The notes beneath the pieces are model-generated. The model was not told the origin of the DNA. It did not search any database and worked only from the letters and a program-made list of their open reading frames with translations. Source: a virus. Taken from it: a DNA stretch of 21,975 nt. A program made the translations under genes and the position numbers. Of the stretch, positions 10,801-16,307 are shown in pieces (position 1 is the first letter of the stretch; every line of letters starts with the position of its first letter). Location: IMG/VR virus record IMGVR_UViG_3300030104_004182, positions 1 to 21,975 of that record. One strand, written 5' to 3'.

Positions 10801-10977
10801 GGTGGCGGTGTACATGGTGCATCTGGAACTGCCGGTGGATCTGGTGGCAATGGTGGCTCTCCCGGAGGGGGTGGTGGCGGTGGCGGTTCACAAAGATCTG
10901 GTGATGCCAACTCTGGTGCCGGAGGTGCTGGCGGTGCAGGAAAAGTTTGGATTTGGACTGTGAGGTTTGTGCAATGA
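7810..10977 (+). CDS. Tail fibre with T7 gp17-type N-terminus and glycine-rich tip
   Basis: This encodes a 1055-residue receptor-binding fibre. Residues about 1-135 (WKSYTGNGSAGPFDFAFQI, then the DFDTSLMHHQQI region) match the phage T7 tail-fibre N-terminal domain, which anchors the fibre to the tail. Residues about 140-720 are Thr/Ser/Gly-rich beta repeats, including a duplicated module at 426-470 and 495-541 sharing YNPSTG.L.ATQ..G.L. From about residue 721 (EQVFTSSGTWTKPEGA) the rest is a glycine-rich domain with many runs of four to six Gly. That architecture is seen in phage adhesin tips that form polyglycine helices. The start ATG follows the shared late motif. The next gene, a likely fibre chaperone, begins inside its stop codon (ATGA). 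Confidence 0.9.
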   Translation: MTNITSTVRWKSYTGNGSAGPFDFAFQINAYTEVKVYVDSTLKTAGSHYNVENSDSESSKINADGTGRVRFTSSNFPTSSQTITIVSNVPLSRTSVYTTSGPLTASALETDFDTSLMHHQQISTRIDRTVVAPESDPDTISMTLPVASTRANHFLKFDANGNVTTTLTPSDLGIGASIIFEGATANDYETTVTVTDPTADRTWTIPDATDTFVGKATTDTLTNKTLTTPVITEIDSGSTITLDATTDIILDADGGDIFFKDSGTTFGSATNTSGNLIIKSGTTTALTFSGANVTSGGNFTVTGDLTVNGDTVTVNTATLSVEDPLIILAKANNSSDSVDIGFYGLYDTSGSQDLYAGLFRDAGDSGKWKLFKDLQSAPTTTVDTSGTGYAVGTLVANVEGSVTGDVTGNVSGTAGIATSITASANNATDETVYPTFVDGATGTQGLETDTGLTYNPSTGVLTATQFTGALSGNATSATSATTATNANHISVADNENTDENNLIPFIEDASATGNVGLESDGDFHYNPSTGRLSATQLAGTLQTASQTNITGVGTISTGVWNGTAIADTYISSQATWNAKIDTGGTGLTKAGTTLNVDASQSGITSVGTLTSVTTSGDITAKTSDGAILKLQTSDTDVTDGEVLGAIEFSAPDESGGTDAILTGASIVAEADATFASDNNQTDLVFKLGSSETATEKLRLHHNGDVELAGGKLIGATSGTVEVDEQVFTSSGTWTKPEGAIMTYIYCVGGGGGGASGGRGSSYDSGGGGGAGGGVDYQQFISASLQGTMSVVVGSAGSGAVAMSTDFIGNEGTNGGTSYVQDNSVTICSGNGGAKGSGGGLYYATGGSTINRGFFQNWEAGSSDSIYNNSWGSGGHGDDTDDAGAGTPGIGPGGGGGGTGEYDSTYRGSPGGRGSNHFAGVGSPAVVQDFSVSSGVIRGEDWRPYYDSTYSVYAGNVFWNSSYRNKYRILGGGGGNGGSSDGGSGSNGTDRTYGGDGGGGGVHGASGTAGGSGGNGGSPGGGGGGGGSQRSGDANSGAGGAGGAGKVWIWTVRFVQ
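9085..9432 (+). repeat. Duplicated fibre module
   Basis: Two related segments, 9085-9219 and 9292-9432, encode about 45-residue units that share the pattern N.TDE......F.(D/E)......GLE.D....YNPSTG.L.ATQ..G.L. The DNA itself has diverged, so this is an old protein-level duplication in the fibre shaft. A short in-frame repeat of ACAAGTGCT lies between them (about 9231-9250). Confidence 0.7.
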
Positions 10978-11357
10978 CACAGTATGTACTGCTTAATTCA
11001 GATAATATTATTCTTAATAAAGTCATGTATGACCCTAGCAGTGACTGGGAACCGCCCTCTGGGCAAACACTAGTTGAAATACCAGATAACATTCTGCTTG
11101 ATATTGGCGGTAAATGGGATGGAAAAAAATACACTGCACCAGTTGTAGAAGAAATGCCAGATGCTACAAAGAAAAAGGTAAACGCAAAACTAGCAAAAGA
11201 ACAATTAAAAGAGAGCGATTGGGTTGGGTTAATTGATGTTCGGGAGAAACTTTCTAACCTCAGTGATTGGGATACATATAGGGCATCACTAAGAGATTTT
11301 ATAATAAACCCAAAGCCTGATGAACTGCCTTTAAAGCCAAAGGTAATTTGGAAATAG
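10974..11357 (+). CDS. Probable tail fibre assembly chaperone-like protein
   Basis: This encodes a 127-residue protein that begins MTQYVLLNSDN. Its ATG overlaps the fibre stop codon (ATGA at 10974-10977), so it is translationally coupled to the fibre. The N-terminal half looks beta-rich; residues 72-110 are helical (KEQLKESDWVGL). The C-terminus has W.TYRASLRDFIINP followed by a proline-rich end (LPLKPKVIW), as in tail fibre assembly (Tfa-like) proteins and caudoviral fibre chaperones. The gene order of fibre followed by its chaperone supports this. I am not certain of the family, and an unrelated small structural protein is possible. An in-frame upstream start at 10947 would lie inside the fibre gene and is less likely. 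Confidence 0.55.
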   Translation: MTQYVLLNSDNIILNKVMYDPSSDWEPPSGQTLVEIPDNILLDIGGKWDGKKYTAPVVEEMPDATKKKVNAKLAKEQLKESDWVGLIDVREKLSNLSDWDTYRASLRDFIINPKPDELPLKPKVIWK

Positions 11358-11365
11358 GAGAAATT

Positions 11366-11563
11366 ATGACCGAAGAAAAAAAAGTAACTATCGATGGGAA
11401 AGATTATAAAGTGTCAGACCTTTCAGAAAACGCTATGAAGCTCATCACACAAATCACATTAGTCACCAATAAAAAAAATAGCCTTCTTCAGGAAATAGAT
11501 ATATTGGATAGAGCTAGTAGTGCGTATTCTGCAATGTTGAAATCGGACTTGGAGACACTATGA
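11366..11563 (+). CDS. Small conserved phage protein (DUF6447-like)
   Basis: This encodes a 65-residue protein, start chosen at the ATG 5 bases after TAGGAG (11355-11360). The N-terminus VTIDGKDYKVSDLSENA is followed by a helical stretch with heptad spacing (LITQITLVTNKKNSLLQEIDIL). This arrangement, an 'IDGK.Y...DLSE.A' opening plus a coiled coil, is what I remember for DUF6447, a family common in marine phages; the family name is from memory. The function is unknown. It is in the late operon between the fibre chaperone and the small membrane proteins. Confidence 0.65.
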   Translation: MTEEKKVTIDGKDYKVSDLSENAMKLITQITLVTNKKNSLLQEIDILDRASSAYSAMLKSDLETL

Positions 11564-11739
11564 CTAAGCAAGATATAAATGTAATACTTATGGAACTCAG
11601 TGTTCTTAAAAATGATATGTACCACTTTCGTCAAGATATGGAAAAGAGAGTTTCCCGGCTAGAAAGAATTGTTATATCAATCACCGCGTTTTATGTCATC
11701 AGTTCTTTTGGTGTCATCTTTAATACTATAGTGTTGTAA
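11560..11739 (+). CDS. Small coiled-coil protein with C-terminal membrane segment
   Basis: This encodes a 59-residue protein whose ATG overlaps the previous stop (ATGA, 11560-11563). Residues 1-38 are charged and helical (LSVLKNDMYHFRQDMEKRVSRLER); residues 39-59 are a hydrophobic stretch (IVISITAFYVISSFGVIFN) likely to cross the membrane, leaving almost no tail. A soluble N-terminal coil with a C-terminal anchor is common among small late proteins near phage lysis cassettes. The family is not recognised. The tight overlap and continuous reading support it being real. Confidence 0.65.
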   Translation: MTKQDINVILMELSVLKNDMYHFRQDMEKRVSRLERIVISITAFYVISSFGVIFNTIVL

Positions 11740-11750
11740 AATCTAGAGGG
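11728..11750 (+). promoter_or_regulatory. Late-operon motif, copy 2
   Basis: This begins ATAGTGTTGTA and continues AATCTAGAGGG. It is identical to 7777-7799 at 20 of 23 positions and likewise overlaps the stop codon of the gene before it. The gene downstream starts at 11762, after a G-rich ribosome-binding region. The repeated placement suggests a regulatory element rather than chance. Confidence 0.4.
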
Positions 11751-11761
11751 GGGTTTTAGAA

Positions 11762-12259
11762 ATGGATCCGGCAAGTATTGGAATAGCCCTCACAGTTGCC
11801 TCTAAGGCGATGTCAAAAATTACAACCTTCTACAATCACGGAAAAGATTTAAGTGTGATGACCGGAGAGATTCAAAAGTGGATGGGAGCTTGCTCTGATG
11901 TAGACAACATAGAGAAACAAGCCAAGAACCCTTCCCTATTTAGAAAGATGGTTAGCGGTAAAGGTATAGAAGGAATAGCTTTTGAGGCACTGACCGCTCG
12001 TAAAAAATTAGAGGAAGACCGCCAGACGCTCAAGGTTATGATTCAAATGCGGTATGGGTCCCAAGCATGGTCGGAATTAATTGCCATTGAAGGAAGGGTC
12101 AGAAAAAAATTGCAGGAAGAAAAATATGCTCGTGAAAAATTTAAAGAAAAGGTGATTAGCATTGTGGCAATTACTACTACGTTGGTTGTGGGTTCTATTG
12201 TACTGGGCTTTTTTGCATACACACTCTGGCTCCACGATCAAGGCGAACTCACAGACTGA
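11762..12259 (+). CDS. C-terminally anchored membrane protein of unknown function
   Basis: This encodes a 165-residue protein. Residues 1-130 are soluble and helical with a strongly charged central part (ALTARKKLEEDRQTLK) and a basic stretch before the membrane (KEKV). Residues 131-157 form one hydrophobic segment (VISIVAITTTLVVGSIVLGF). About eight residues follow, so topology is probably N-in with a short outer tail. I recall similar proteins in marine phages next to the holin and endolysin, without known function. The N-terminal coil and position would allow a role in lysis timing or envelope binding, but there is no spanin-like N-terminal anchor or lipobox. The ATG follows a G-rich ribosome-binding region (11747-11752) by 9 bases. 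Confidence 0.7.
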   Translation: MDPASIGIALTVASKAMSKITTFYNHGKDLSVMTGEIQKWMGACSDVDNIEKQAKNPSLFRKMVSGKGIEGIAFEALTARKKLEEDRQTLKVMIQMRYGSQAWSELIAIEGRVRKKLQEEKYAREKFKEKVISIVAITTTLVVGSIVLGFFAYTLWLHDQGELTD

Positions 12260-12273
12260 AAGGAGAATTGATA

Positions 12274-12468
12274 ATGTTACGCTTACTAAAATATCTATGG
12301 ATGATCCCACCATTTCCATTTGCAAGCTGGTTCAAGAAGTCAGAAACAAAAGCCCCGGTCAAGACCTCACCGAAGTCTTTTGTCTCTACAAAAAAGAAAC
12401 CAAGGAAACCAAGATCACCATCGAAGAAGGCTTCTGCGAAAAAGAAATCTACTGCTAAAAAGAAATGA
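12274..12468 (+). CDS. Small lysine-rich protein with hydrophobic N-terminus
   Basis: This encodes a 64-residue protein, start chosen at the ATG 8 bases after AGGAG (12261-12265); the in-frame TTG at 12268 is too close. Residues 1-20 are aromatic and hydrophobic (LLKYLWMIPPFPFASW). The rest is extremely basic, with 18 Lys and 3 Arg overall, and is built from histone-H1-like Ser/Pro/Ala/Lys words (SPSKKASAKKKSTAKKK). The stop overlaps the next start (ATGA). The family is not recognised. A membrane-attached polycation could bind DNA or phospholipid, but that is speculation. Another open frame overlaps it (see rejected items); the ribosome-binding site favours this one. Confidence 0.6.
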   Translation: MLRLLKYLWMIPPFPFASWFKKSETKAPVKTSPKSFVSTKKKPRKPRSPSKKASAKKKSTAKKK

Positions 12469-12668
12469 CACCAGAAACTTTTGATAAATTTAAAATCCTA
12501 CCCAGAGCAATGATGGTTGTAATAACCGTTATGAGTTACCGGGTGGCTGAATGGTTTATGTCTCTACCTGATCCCACTATAGAGCAGTCTGGTTTCTGCT
12601 CAATCGTATTAGGATGTCTCACGGGTTCTTTCGCAATATGGATGGGTAAGGAGGCCCAAGGAAAATGA
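12465..12668 (+). CDS. Small two-segment membrane protein in lysis region
   Basis: This encodes a 67-residue protein. It overlaps the lysine-rich gene upstream (ATGA) and the holin gene downstream (ATGA). Two hydrophobic segments are visible: residues 12-31 (LPRAMMVVITVMSYRVAEWF) and 43-60 (FCSIVLGCLTGSFAIWMG), separated by a short polar loop. Size and topology resemble small class II holins, but the neighbour downstream has the better holin signature, so this could be an antiholin, a second holin or an unrelated membrane protein. A strong AAGGAGG lies near its 3' end and serves the next gene. Confidence 0.65.
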   Translation: MTPETFDKFKILPRAMMVVITVMSYRVAEWFMSLPDPTIEQSGFCSIVLGCLTGSFAIWMGKEAQGK

Positions 12669-13060
12669 TTAAAGGAATATTAAGTAGTGTCGCACCAATA
12701 GTTGATAAATTTATTGAGGACAAAGATAAATCAAACGAATTAAAAGCCCAGTTAGAACAATCTATTATTGGACTACAGAAAGCACAAGCAGACATTAACC
12801 TAGCTCAAGCTAAACATTCTAGCATATTCGTAGCCGGGGCAAGACCGGCAATAATGTGGATATGTGCTTTAGGTTTAATGTGGTCATTTTTTATTGCACC
12901 TATTGCTAATTGGATTGTTGCAGTTAGTGGAGCAGATATTCCTCTCCCGGAAATTCAGACAGAAGGATTACTCACTTTAACTCTTTCATTACTAGGACTG
13001 TCAGCCAGTAGAAGTTTTGAAAAGTTTAAAGGAGTGGCAAGAAATAACTTAAAGGAGTAA
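12665..13060 (+). CDS. Holin of the GTA_holin_3TM type
   Basis: This encodes a 131-residue protein. It opens with a charged helical part (DKDKSNELKAQLEQ, residues 19-32), followed by ARPAIMWICALGLMWSFF, a first membrane stretch, then a second at LTLTLSLLGLSASRSFEKF. The 'ARP.I.W......' and 'LGL...RSFEKFKG' words are typical of the 3TM holins described from gene transfer agents and many alphaproteobacterial phages. Holins open the inner membrane at a set time so that the endolysin can reach the cell wall. The endolysin gene follows after 3 bases. The start overlaps the previous stop and is preceded by AAGGAGG. Confidence 0.8.
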   Translation: MIKGILSSVAPIVDKFIEDKDKSNELKAQLEQSIIGLQKAQADINLAQAKHSSIFVAGARPAIMWICALGLMWSFFIAPIANWIVAVSGADIPLPEIQTEGLLTLTLSLLGLSASRSFEKFKGVARNNLKE

Positions 13061-13063
13061 ATT

Positions 13064-13585
13064 ATGGCAGATACATTTGAGGTAGCAATTAAGGAAGTTC
13101 TTAAACATGAAGGTGGCTATGTTTTTCACCCTAGTGACCCAGGGGGAATGACAAATAGAGGTGTAACTAAAAGAGTATATGAGAAGTGGATAGGTCGAGA
13201 GGCAACTGAGCAGGAGATGCGTGACCTCACTGAAGAGACAGCCATTGCCATATATAAAAAGAACTACTGGGATCGCAATAGATGCGACATGGTAGAGGAT
13301 GCGAGTTCTCCCGGTGTTGCCTACTTCCTCCTAGATTTTGCTGTCAATGCCGGGAGACAGGGTGCTAAATGCCTTCAGAAATCTATAGGAGCTAATCCAG
13401 ATGGTGCTATTGGGCCAAAGACTATTGCTATATTAAAAGATCAGAACCCTAAGTATGTGCTTGAGAAAATGCATGAGTTACGACAGTCCTTTTATGAAAG
13501 TCTCAAGACATTTGAAACCTTTGGTAAAGGGTGGACTAGACGTAACGATGAGGCTTTAGAGAAGGCAAAAAAAATGGGCAGTTAG
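13064..13585 (+). CDS. Endolysin, GH108 muramidase
   Basis: This encodes a 173-residue lysozyme that cuts the glycan of peptidoglycan. The N-terminal domain carries KHEGGYVFHPSDPGG with the catalytic Glu at residue 16 (EGGY motif), then GVTKRVYEKW and the conserved KKNYWDRNRCDM region, as in glycoside hydrolase family 108. Residues about 90-165 (FAVNAGRQGAKCLQKSIG, DGAIGPKT) match the peptidoglycan-binding domain that usually follows. No signal peptide is seen, so export depends on the holin. AAGGAG lies just before ATG 13064. The last codons (GGC AGT TAG) form part of a terminator hairpin that acts on the opposite strand. Confidence 0.92.
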   Translation: MADTFEVAIKEVLKHEGGYVFHPSDPGGMTNRGVTKRVYEKWIGREATEQEMRDLTEETAIAIYKKNYWDRNRCDMVEDASSPGVAYFLLDFAVNAGRQGAKCLQKSIGANPDGAIGPKTIAILKDQNPKYVLEKMHELRQSFYESLKTFETFGKGWTRRNDEALEKAKKMGS

Positions 13586-13593
13586 ACTGCCCA
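13567..13593 (-). terminator. Intrinsic terminator of the leftward operon
   Basis: An 8-bp perfect stem, TGGGCAGT (13575-13582) with ACTGCCCA (13586-13593), encloses a 3-base loop. On the - strand it is followed by eight T (13574-13567), the classic Rho-independent form. It would stop leftward transcripts 32 bases after the LexA-like gene. The T tract is only on the - strand side, so it should not stop rightward late transcription. The loop is the endolysin stop codon. Confidence 0.85.
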
Positions 13594-13624
13594 AGGTTGG
13601 AAGGATACAATGATTAAAAATCAA

Positions 13625-13867
13625 TTATATTCTAGCAGAACCGTCTAGATTCTTCAACAAACGAATAGCCATTTGCCTTCCTTTTTGCCGTTCAATAAAA
13701 CCTTTTTCTTCTAAGGCTACCAAGTGCCTATTCACAACACTTAACGAACTTATGTTGGCTGTCTCTCCGATTTCCCGGTGAGAGGGCATTGTAAAATTTT
13801 TTGTGTAATAATCATCAAGAATTCGAAATATATCTAGCTGTCTTTTGGTTGGGGGAAAATTAGTCAT
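13625..13867 (-). CDS. LexA-type winged-helix DNA-binding protein without protease domain
   Basis: This encodes an 80-residue protein consisting almost only of a winged helix: PTKRQLDIFRILDDYY, then MPSHREIGETANISSLSVVN (turn and recognition helix), then HLVALEEKGFIER and a short wing. This order matches the LexA N-terminal DNA-binding domain. The S24/LexA autoprotease part is missing, so it could not be inactivated by RecA in the usual way. ATG 13867 lies 6 bases after GGAGA; it overlaps the ERF stop by 8 bases. It is the last gene before the terminator. It may repress this operon or modulate host SOS genes; this is inference. A TTG at 13870 is also in frame. Confidence 0.8.
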   Translation of the reverse strand: MTNFPPTKRQLDIFRILDDYYTKNFTMPSHREIGETANISSLSVVNRHLVALEEKGFIERQKGRQMAIRLLKNLDGSARI

Positions 13868-14507
13868 CAAACTTCTCCAATTTACTATATACCTGGTTGT
13901 AACTCTCTACGTTATGCTCCTTAATTTTTTCCATCAAATCAGCATTTTTAGTTTTCATAATCGTACCAATCTTCACTCTCTCCTCACCCTGGTATTTCTC
14001 TAATTGTTTACTAAGTACGGAATTAAATGCCATGATAGCATTTTCTATGTTGTCATAACCCTTAGAATCACTTGAGGTATGCATAATAAACTGTTTGATT
14101 TTATTGGGTTTATTCGGTCTGTTCACATTAGGAACAGGCTTAGTTTTCTCGGCATCGTCATCCTCAGTACCCAGGTTGCAGAGCATTGATACACCATATC
14201 TCCGGGCATAGGAAATGGCCGAGCCAAGACCCTGCATATTTTTACTCTGATTAATAAGATGAACCCTCGTTTCAAACATACCACCGGTTTCGTGCATTAG
14301 CATCGTGTCACAATATATTCCATGCTCATCAGTACCTTGCCGGTGAGATAAGGCAAAGCCATTACTTGCTAATATTGGTTTAACTGTATCCAACACAGAT
14401 CTCAATGTAGCATATTTGGCAAAGGCTCCCTTCTCATCCTTCTTAGCATGATCCATTTCACCTTGTGCTTTAGACAAGGCTTTGATTGCTGTCTTCATAT
14501 CATTCAT
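13860..14507 (-). CDS. erf: ERF-family single-strand annealing protein
   Basis: This encodes a 215-residue phage recombinase that anneals complementary single strands during homologous recombination or genome circularisation. The ERF signature is clear: AFAKYATLRSVLDTVKPIL (28-46), NGFALSHRQ (49-57) and GSAISYARRYGVSMLCNL (95-112) followed by the acidic EDDD (115-118). The C-terminal part after residue 125 is basic and Pro/Asn-rich, then helical, and is probably used for protein contacts. The start overlaps the stop of the exonuclease gene (ATGA), so both are made together, as in other exonuclease/annealing protein pairs such as lambda Exo/Bet. The ribosome-binding site is weak (AAGAAGAG), consistent with coupling. 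Confidence 0.9.
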   Translation of the reverse strand: MNDMKTAIKALSKAQGEMDHAKKDEKGAFAKYATLRSVLDTVKPILASNGFALSHRQGTDEHGIYCDTMLMHETGGMFETRVHLINQSKNMQGLGSAISYARRYGVSMLCNLGTEDDDAEKTKPVPNVNRPNKPNKIKQFIMHTSSDSKGYDNIENAIMAFNSVLSKQLEKYQGEERVKIGTIMKTKNADLMEKIKEHNVESYNQVYSKLEKFDD

Positions 14508-15436
14508 TGGATTGTCTCTTCTTTATTAATTTTTATTGTTAATCTCTCGTAAGGTTCCCCAGCCGGTTTAGCCGGGACAACTCGTTCCGGTGTGGCCTTA
14601 CGTTGGATCTTAGCGAGTTTAAGTGTGTAGGGGCCGATAATGCCCTGGTCACACTCCATTTTTCTTAGAACATCTTTAATAGTGTTCTCAATTTCTTCAT
14701 ACTGACGATCAAAATTCATCTTCTGAGCTTTAAAATGCATTAGCTGTTCTGTTGCGTATTGCAGTTCATCGGCTTTATCTAAGGTATTGAGATCGGCAAT
14801 ATAATTATTATCATTTGCTATTGGATAGGGATCATCTTCCTCAACTCGTCTCCAGAAATCAGCTACCAATTCTAGATAATCAGCATCCCATTCTTTATCT
14901 CGTTCATAGGGATACATATTCATCTCTAAGTTGGGACCGAGCTTGGTAATGATACCGAACTGTGCATCAAGACAAATCATTTGGTGCCGGTTTTGAGCCT
15001 CATGGTCTTTATGCGGTTCGCCTTTGTTGTAACCATCGGTCTTAATTTCAACCGGAACCACTCCAGACATTGTAATAATATTGTCCGAAACCGGGCATTT
15101 AACATCGATAGGTTCAGAGAGAAATAATTTGAGATCACAACTAGAGGCAATCTTATACTTGTCGTGTAAGTCAGCCTTGTTATTATCTATAACTTTAATT
15201 TCAGACTCAGACAGTCTCTGAAGCTCACTGAGAGTCCATTCGGCTAAAGCAGGTTCCAATACATCTCCCCTGGTTAATGCCTTCTGAGAGCCGAAAAATC
15301 CACCCTCTCCTACGGTGTTATTTACTAAGGATAGTCTTTGATCCTCATTGGTATGTCCGAAACGATTAGAGCCATATGCAATCTTACACGCATCGGAAGA
15401 CCCAAGGTGGGTATAACTGTTTGTTAATTTTGGCAT
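14504..15436 (-). CDS. YqaJ/lambda-exo-type 5'-3' exonuclease
   Basis: This encodes a 310-residue nuclease that should resect double-stranded DNA for the annealing protein downstream. Motifs in order: LGSSDACKIAYG (11-22), GDVLEPALAEW (57-67), the metal-binding Asp in SSCDLKL (Asp101), VEIKTDG (129-135, the ExK catalytic pair Glu130/Lys132) and AQNRHQMICLDA (147-158, with the conserved Gln). This is the PD-(D/E)XK arrangement of the YqaJ viral recombinase family. The C-terminal 100 residues include a coiled-coil stretch (FKAQKMNFDRQYEEIE). The ATG at 15436 was chosen because it lies 2 bases after the stop of the upstream gene, as for re-initiation. An in-frame ATG at 15466 would add ten hydrophobic residues and has no ribosome-binding site. 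Confidence 0.85.
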   Translation of the reverse strand: MPKLTNSYTHLGSSDACKIAYGSNRFGHTNEDQRLSLVNNTVGEGGFFGSQKALTRGDVLEPALAEWTLSELQRLSESEIKVIDNNKADLHDKYKIASSCDLKLFLSEPIDVKCPVSDNIITMSGVVPVEIKTDGYNKGEPHKDHEAQNRHQMICLDAQFGIITKLGPNLEMNMYPYERDKEWDADYLELVADFWRRVEEDDPYPIANDNNYIADLNTLDKADELQYATEQLMHFKAQKMNFDRQYEEIENTIKDVLRKMECDQGIIGPYTLKLAKIQRKATPERVVPAKPAGEPYERLTIKINKEETIQ

Positions 15437-15438
15437 TG

Positions 15439-15705
15439 TTAAACACCATAAAAGGTGGTAAAACATTCGTCAGAGAATAAGCAGGAGCCAACCAACAAAA
15501 AGTACAAAGAGATTGAAATCAATATCAGGGCGATAAAATCTAGGCTGACTAGATAAGCCCAACTGACTAGGTCAGACTTTTTGTTTAGGTAATTTAGGTG
15601 AGTGCTACTGGTTGGATTAACACTATATATATTATGCGCCAATTTTGGGTCTAAAGAAGACTCCGGTTTTGGATGCACCTTATTTGTATGACTTTTTATA
15701 ATCAT
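15439..15705 (-). CDS. Small membrane protein of unknown function
   Basis: This encodes an 88-residue protein. Residues 1-45 are polar; residues about 48-76 (WAYLVSLDFIALILISISLY) form one strong hydrophobic segment, with two Cys just after it and a short tail. The ATG is 8 bases after AGGAAAG. Its stop is 2 bases before the exonuclease start. I do not recognise the family. A single-pass membrane protein inserted between unknown genes and recombination genes of a temperate phage could act in exclusion of other phages, but nothing in the sequence proves it. Confidence 0.6.
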   Translation of the reverse strand: MIIKSHTNKVHPKPESSLDPKLAHNIYSVNPTSSTHLNYLNKKSDLVSWAYLVSLDFIALILISISLYFLLVGSCLFSDECFTTFYGV

Positions 15706-15796
15706 GCTACTTTCTTTCCTGTATTGCAGTTTCTAAAAGGCTACTGCTCTATTATTTTCACTTTCAGCAAAGACCCTACTAGGTTCTGCTCAAGCT

Positions 15797-16198
15797 CTAT
15801 TTGATGTTATAGAAAGCCCCGGTTCTCGGATCAGCCCCGGCCTCAAGTTTTAACTCATGGTTAAGATTGCGTACTGCGTGTTGGGCATGGAAAAGAAATT
15901 CCCAATCGGTAATCTTTTTCTCCCGCACACGCTTAACCAAATCATTTAACTCATTCGATAAGGCACGAAATCCCCGACTAGCCCGTTGCACTTGTGTTTT
16001 GGACACCATCGGGACGGTAACCCGACACGCCATTCCAAGACCGGCATTTTGCATATACTGGACACCATTGTGGAGTTGCTTGTGATATTGGCGAACCTGG
16101 ATATCCGTCATTGGCTCCCCTTTTTCAGGCAACCTACGCATAACCATCTTATCTTTTGCACTAAACACAATCGTTTCTTTCGCTCTCTTTGTCATCAT
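15797..16198 (-). CDS. Unknown basic protein, first gene after the internal promoter
   Basis: This encodes a 133-residue protein, helical and basic (KTQVQRASRGFRALSNELND, VKRVREKKITDWEFL), with no membrane segment or Cys cluster. I do not recognise it. Starts are possible at 16198, 16195 (both ATG) and 16207 (GTG). GAGAAG just upstream favours one of the ATGs, 16195 having the best spacing. It begins about 70 bases downstream of a promoter with a consensus TATAAT and is followed by a 91-base gap without a clear signal before the membrane protein gene. Possible roles include binding DNA alongside the recombinases; this is only suggested by charge and place. Confidence 0.6.
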   Translation of the reverse strand: MMTKRAKETIVFSAKDKMVMRRLPEKGEPMTDIQVRQYHKQLHNGVQYMQNAGLGMACRVTVPMVSKTQVQRASRGFRALSNELNDLVKRVREKKITDWEFLFHAQHAVRNLNHELKLEAGADPRTGAFYNIK

Positions 16199-16240
16199 TC
16201 TTCTCACTTTATCTGTTTAAGTTTCTCCAGTCATTGGTAA

Positions 16241-16258
16241 TCTTTACCAAGGGTAGAA
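16241..16258 (+). repeat. Inverted partial copy of the 18-bp repeat
   Basis: TCTTTACCAAGGGTAGAA reads, on the other strand, as the TTCTACC/TTGGTAAAG word found at 16345-16362, with one extra C. It lies in the presumed 5' leader of the leftward transcript that starts near 16269. It could be an operator for a regulator that also binds the tandem copies. Confidence 0.4.
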
Positions 16259-16275
16259 GCCAAAAATCGGCAAAT

Positions 16276-16303
16276 ATTATAGATATTGTGCGTATTACGT
16301 CAC
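16276..16303 (-). promoter_or_regulatory. Leftward promoter for the recombination genes
   Basis: On the - strand, GTGACG (16303-16298) is followed after 16 bp by a perfect TATAAT (16281-16276). The predicted start is near 16269, about 70 bases before the next gene. It would drive the unknown basic protein, the membrane protein, exonuclease, ERF and LexA-like genes separately from the serine recombinase genes upstream. The -35 box matches consensus at 4 of 6 positions. Confidence 0.55.
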
Positions 16304-16307
16304 GTTA
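16295..16307. promoter_or_regulatory. Operator-like dyad over the -35 box
   Basis: TTACGTCACGTTA is symmetric about 16301 apart from one base pair, with perfect ACGT half-sites. It covers the -35 hexamer of the leftward promoter, the usual place for a repressor site. The 217-residue winged-helix protein encoded beside it and the LexA-like protein at the end of the operon are the candidate binders. It could instead be part of a recombinase site. Confidence 0.4.

Noticed and set aside
10051-10950. Gly-codon repeats as a tandem repeat or CRISPR-like array.
   Set aside because: They are in frame with the fibre, irregular in spacing and explained by the glycine-rich protein tip.
10616-11134. A 172-codon - strand frame and a 99-codon + strand frame (10664-10963) in the glycine-rich fibre tip.
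   Set aside because: Both are alternate readings of GGT/GGC runs (His-rich and Val/Ala-rich chains) and clash with the well-supported fibre and chaperone genes.
11721-11731. TAATACTATAG as a T7 RNA polymerase promoter.
   Set aside because: It resembles only the ends of the T7 consensus and lacks the middle; no phage polymerase gene is in the window.
12162-12458. A 98-codon + strand frame overlapping the C-terminally anchored membrane protein and the lysine-rich protein, with a hydrophobic N-terminus, as a possible nested spanin.
   Set aside because: It starts with TTG and only a weak ribosome-binding site, has no lipobox Cys near the N-terminus, and the competing frame has AGGAG at ideal spacing and a coupled stop. 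It is not excluded if relatives keep this frame instead.
13643-13656. A possible third copy of the late motif (AATCTAGAC on the - strand).
   Set aside because: It matches only the central part, lies inside the LexA-like coding sequence on the other strand, and lacks the ATAGTGTT half.
15706-15796. Possible promoter or small RNA in the 91-base gap.
   Set aside because: No -35/-10 pair with acceptable spacing and no stable hairpin with a T tract was found.
15867-16240. Two + strand frames of 72 and 84 codons opposite the unknown basic protein.
   Set aside because: No ribosome-binding sites; they run against the direction of the operon and across its promoter region.
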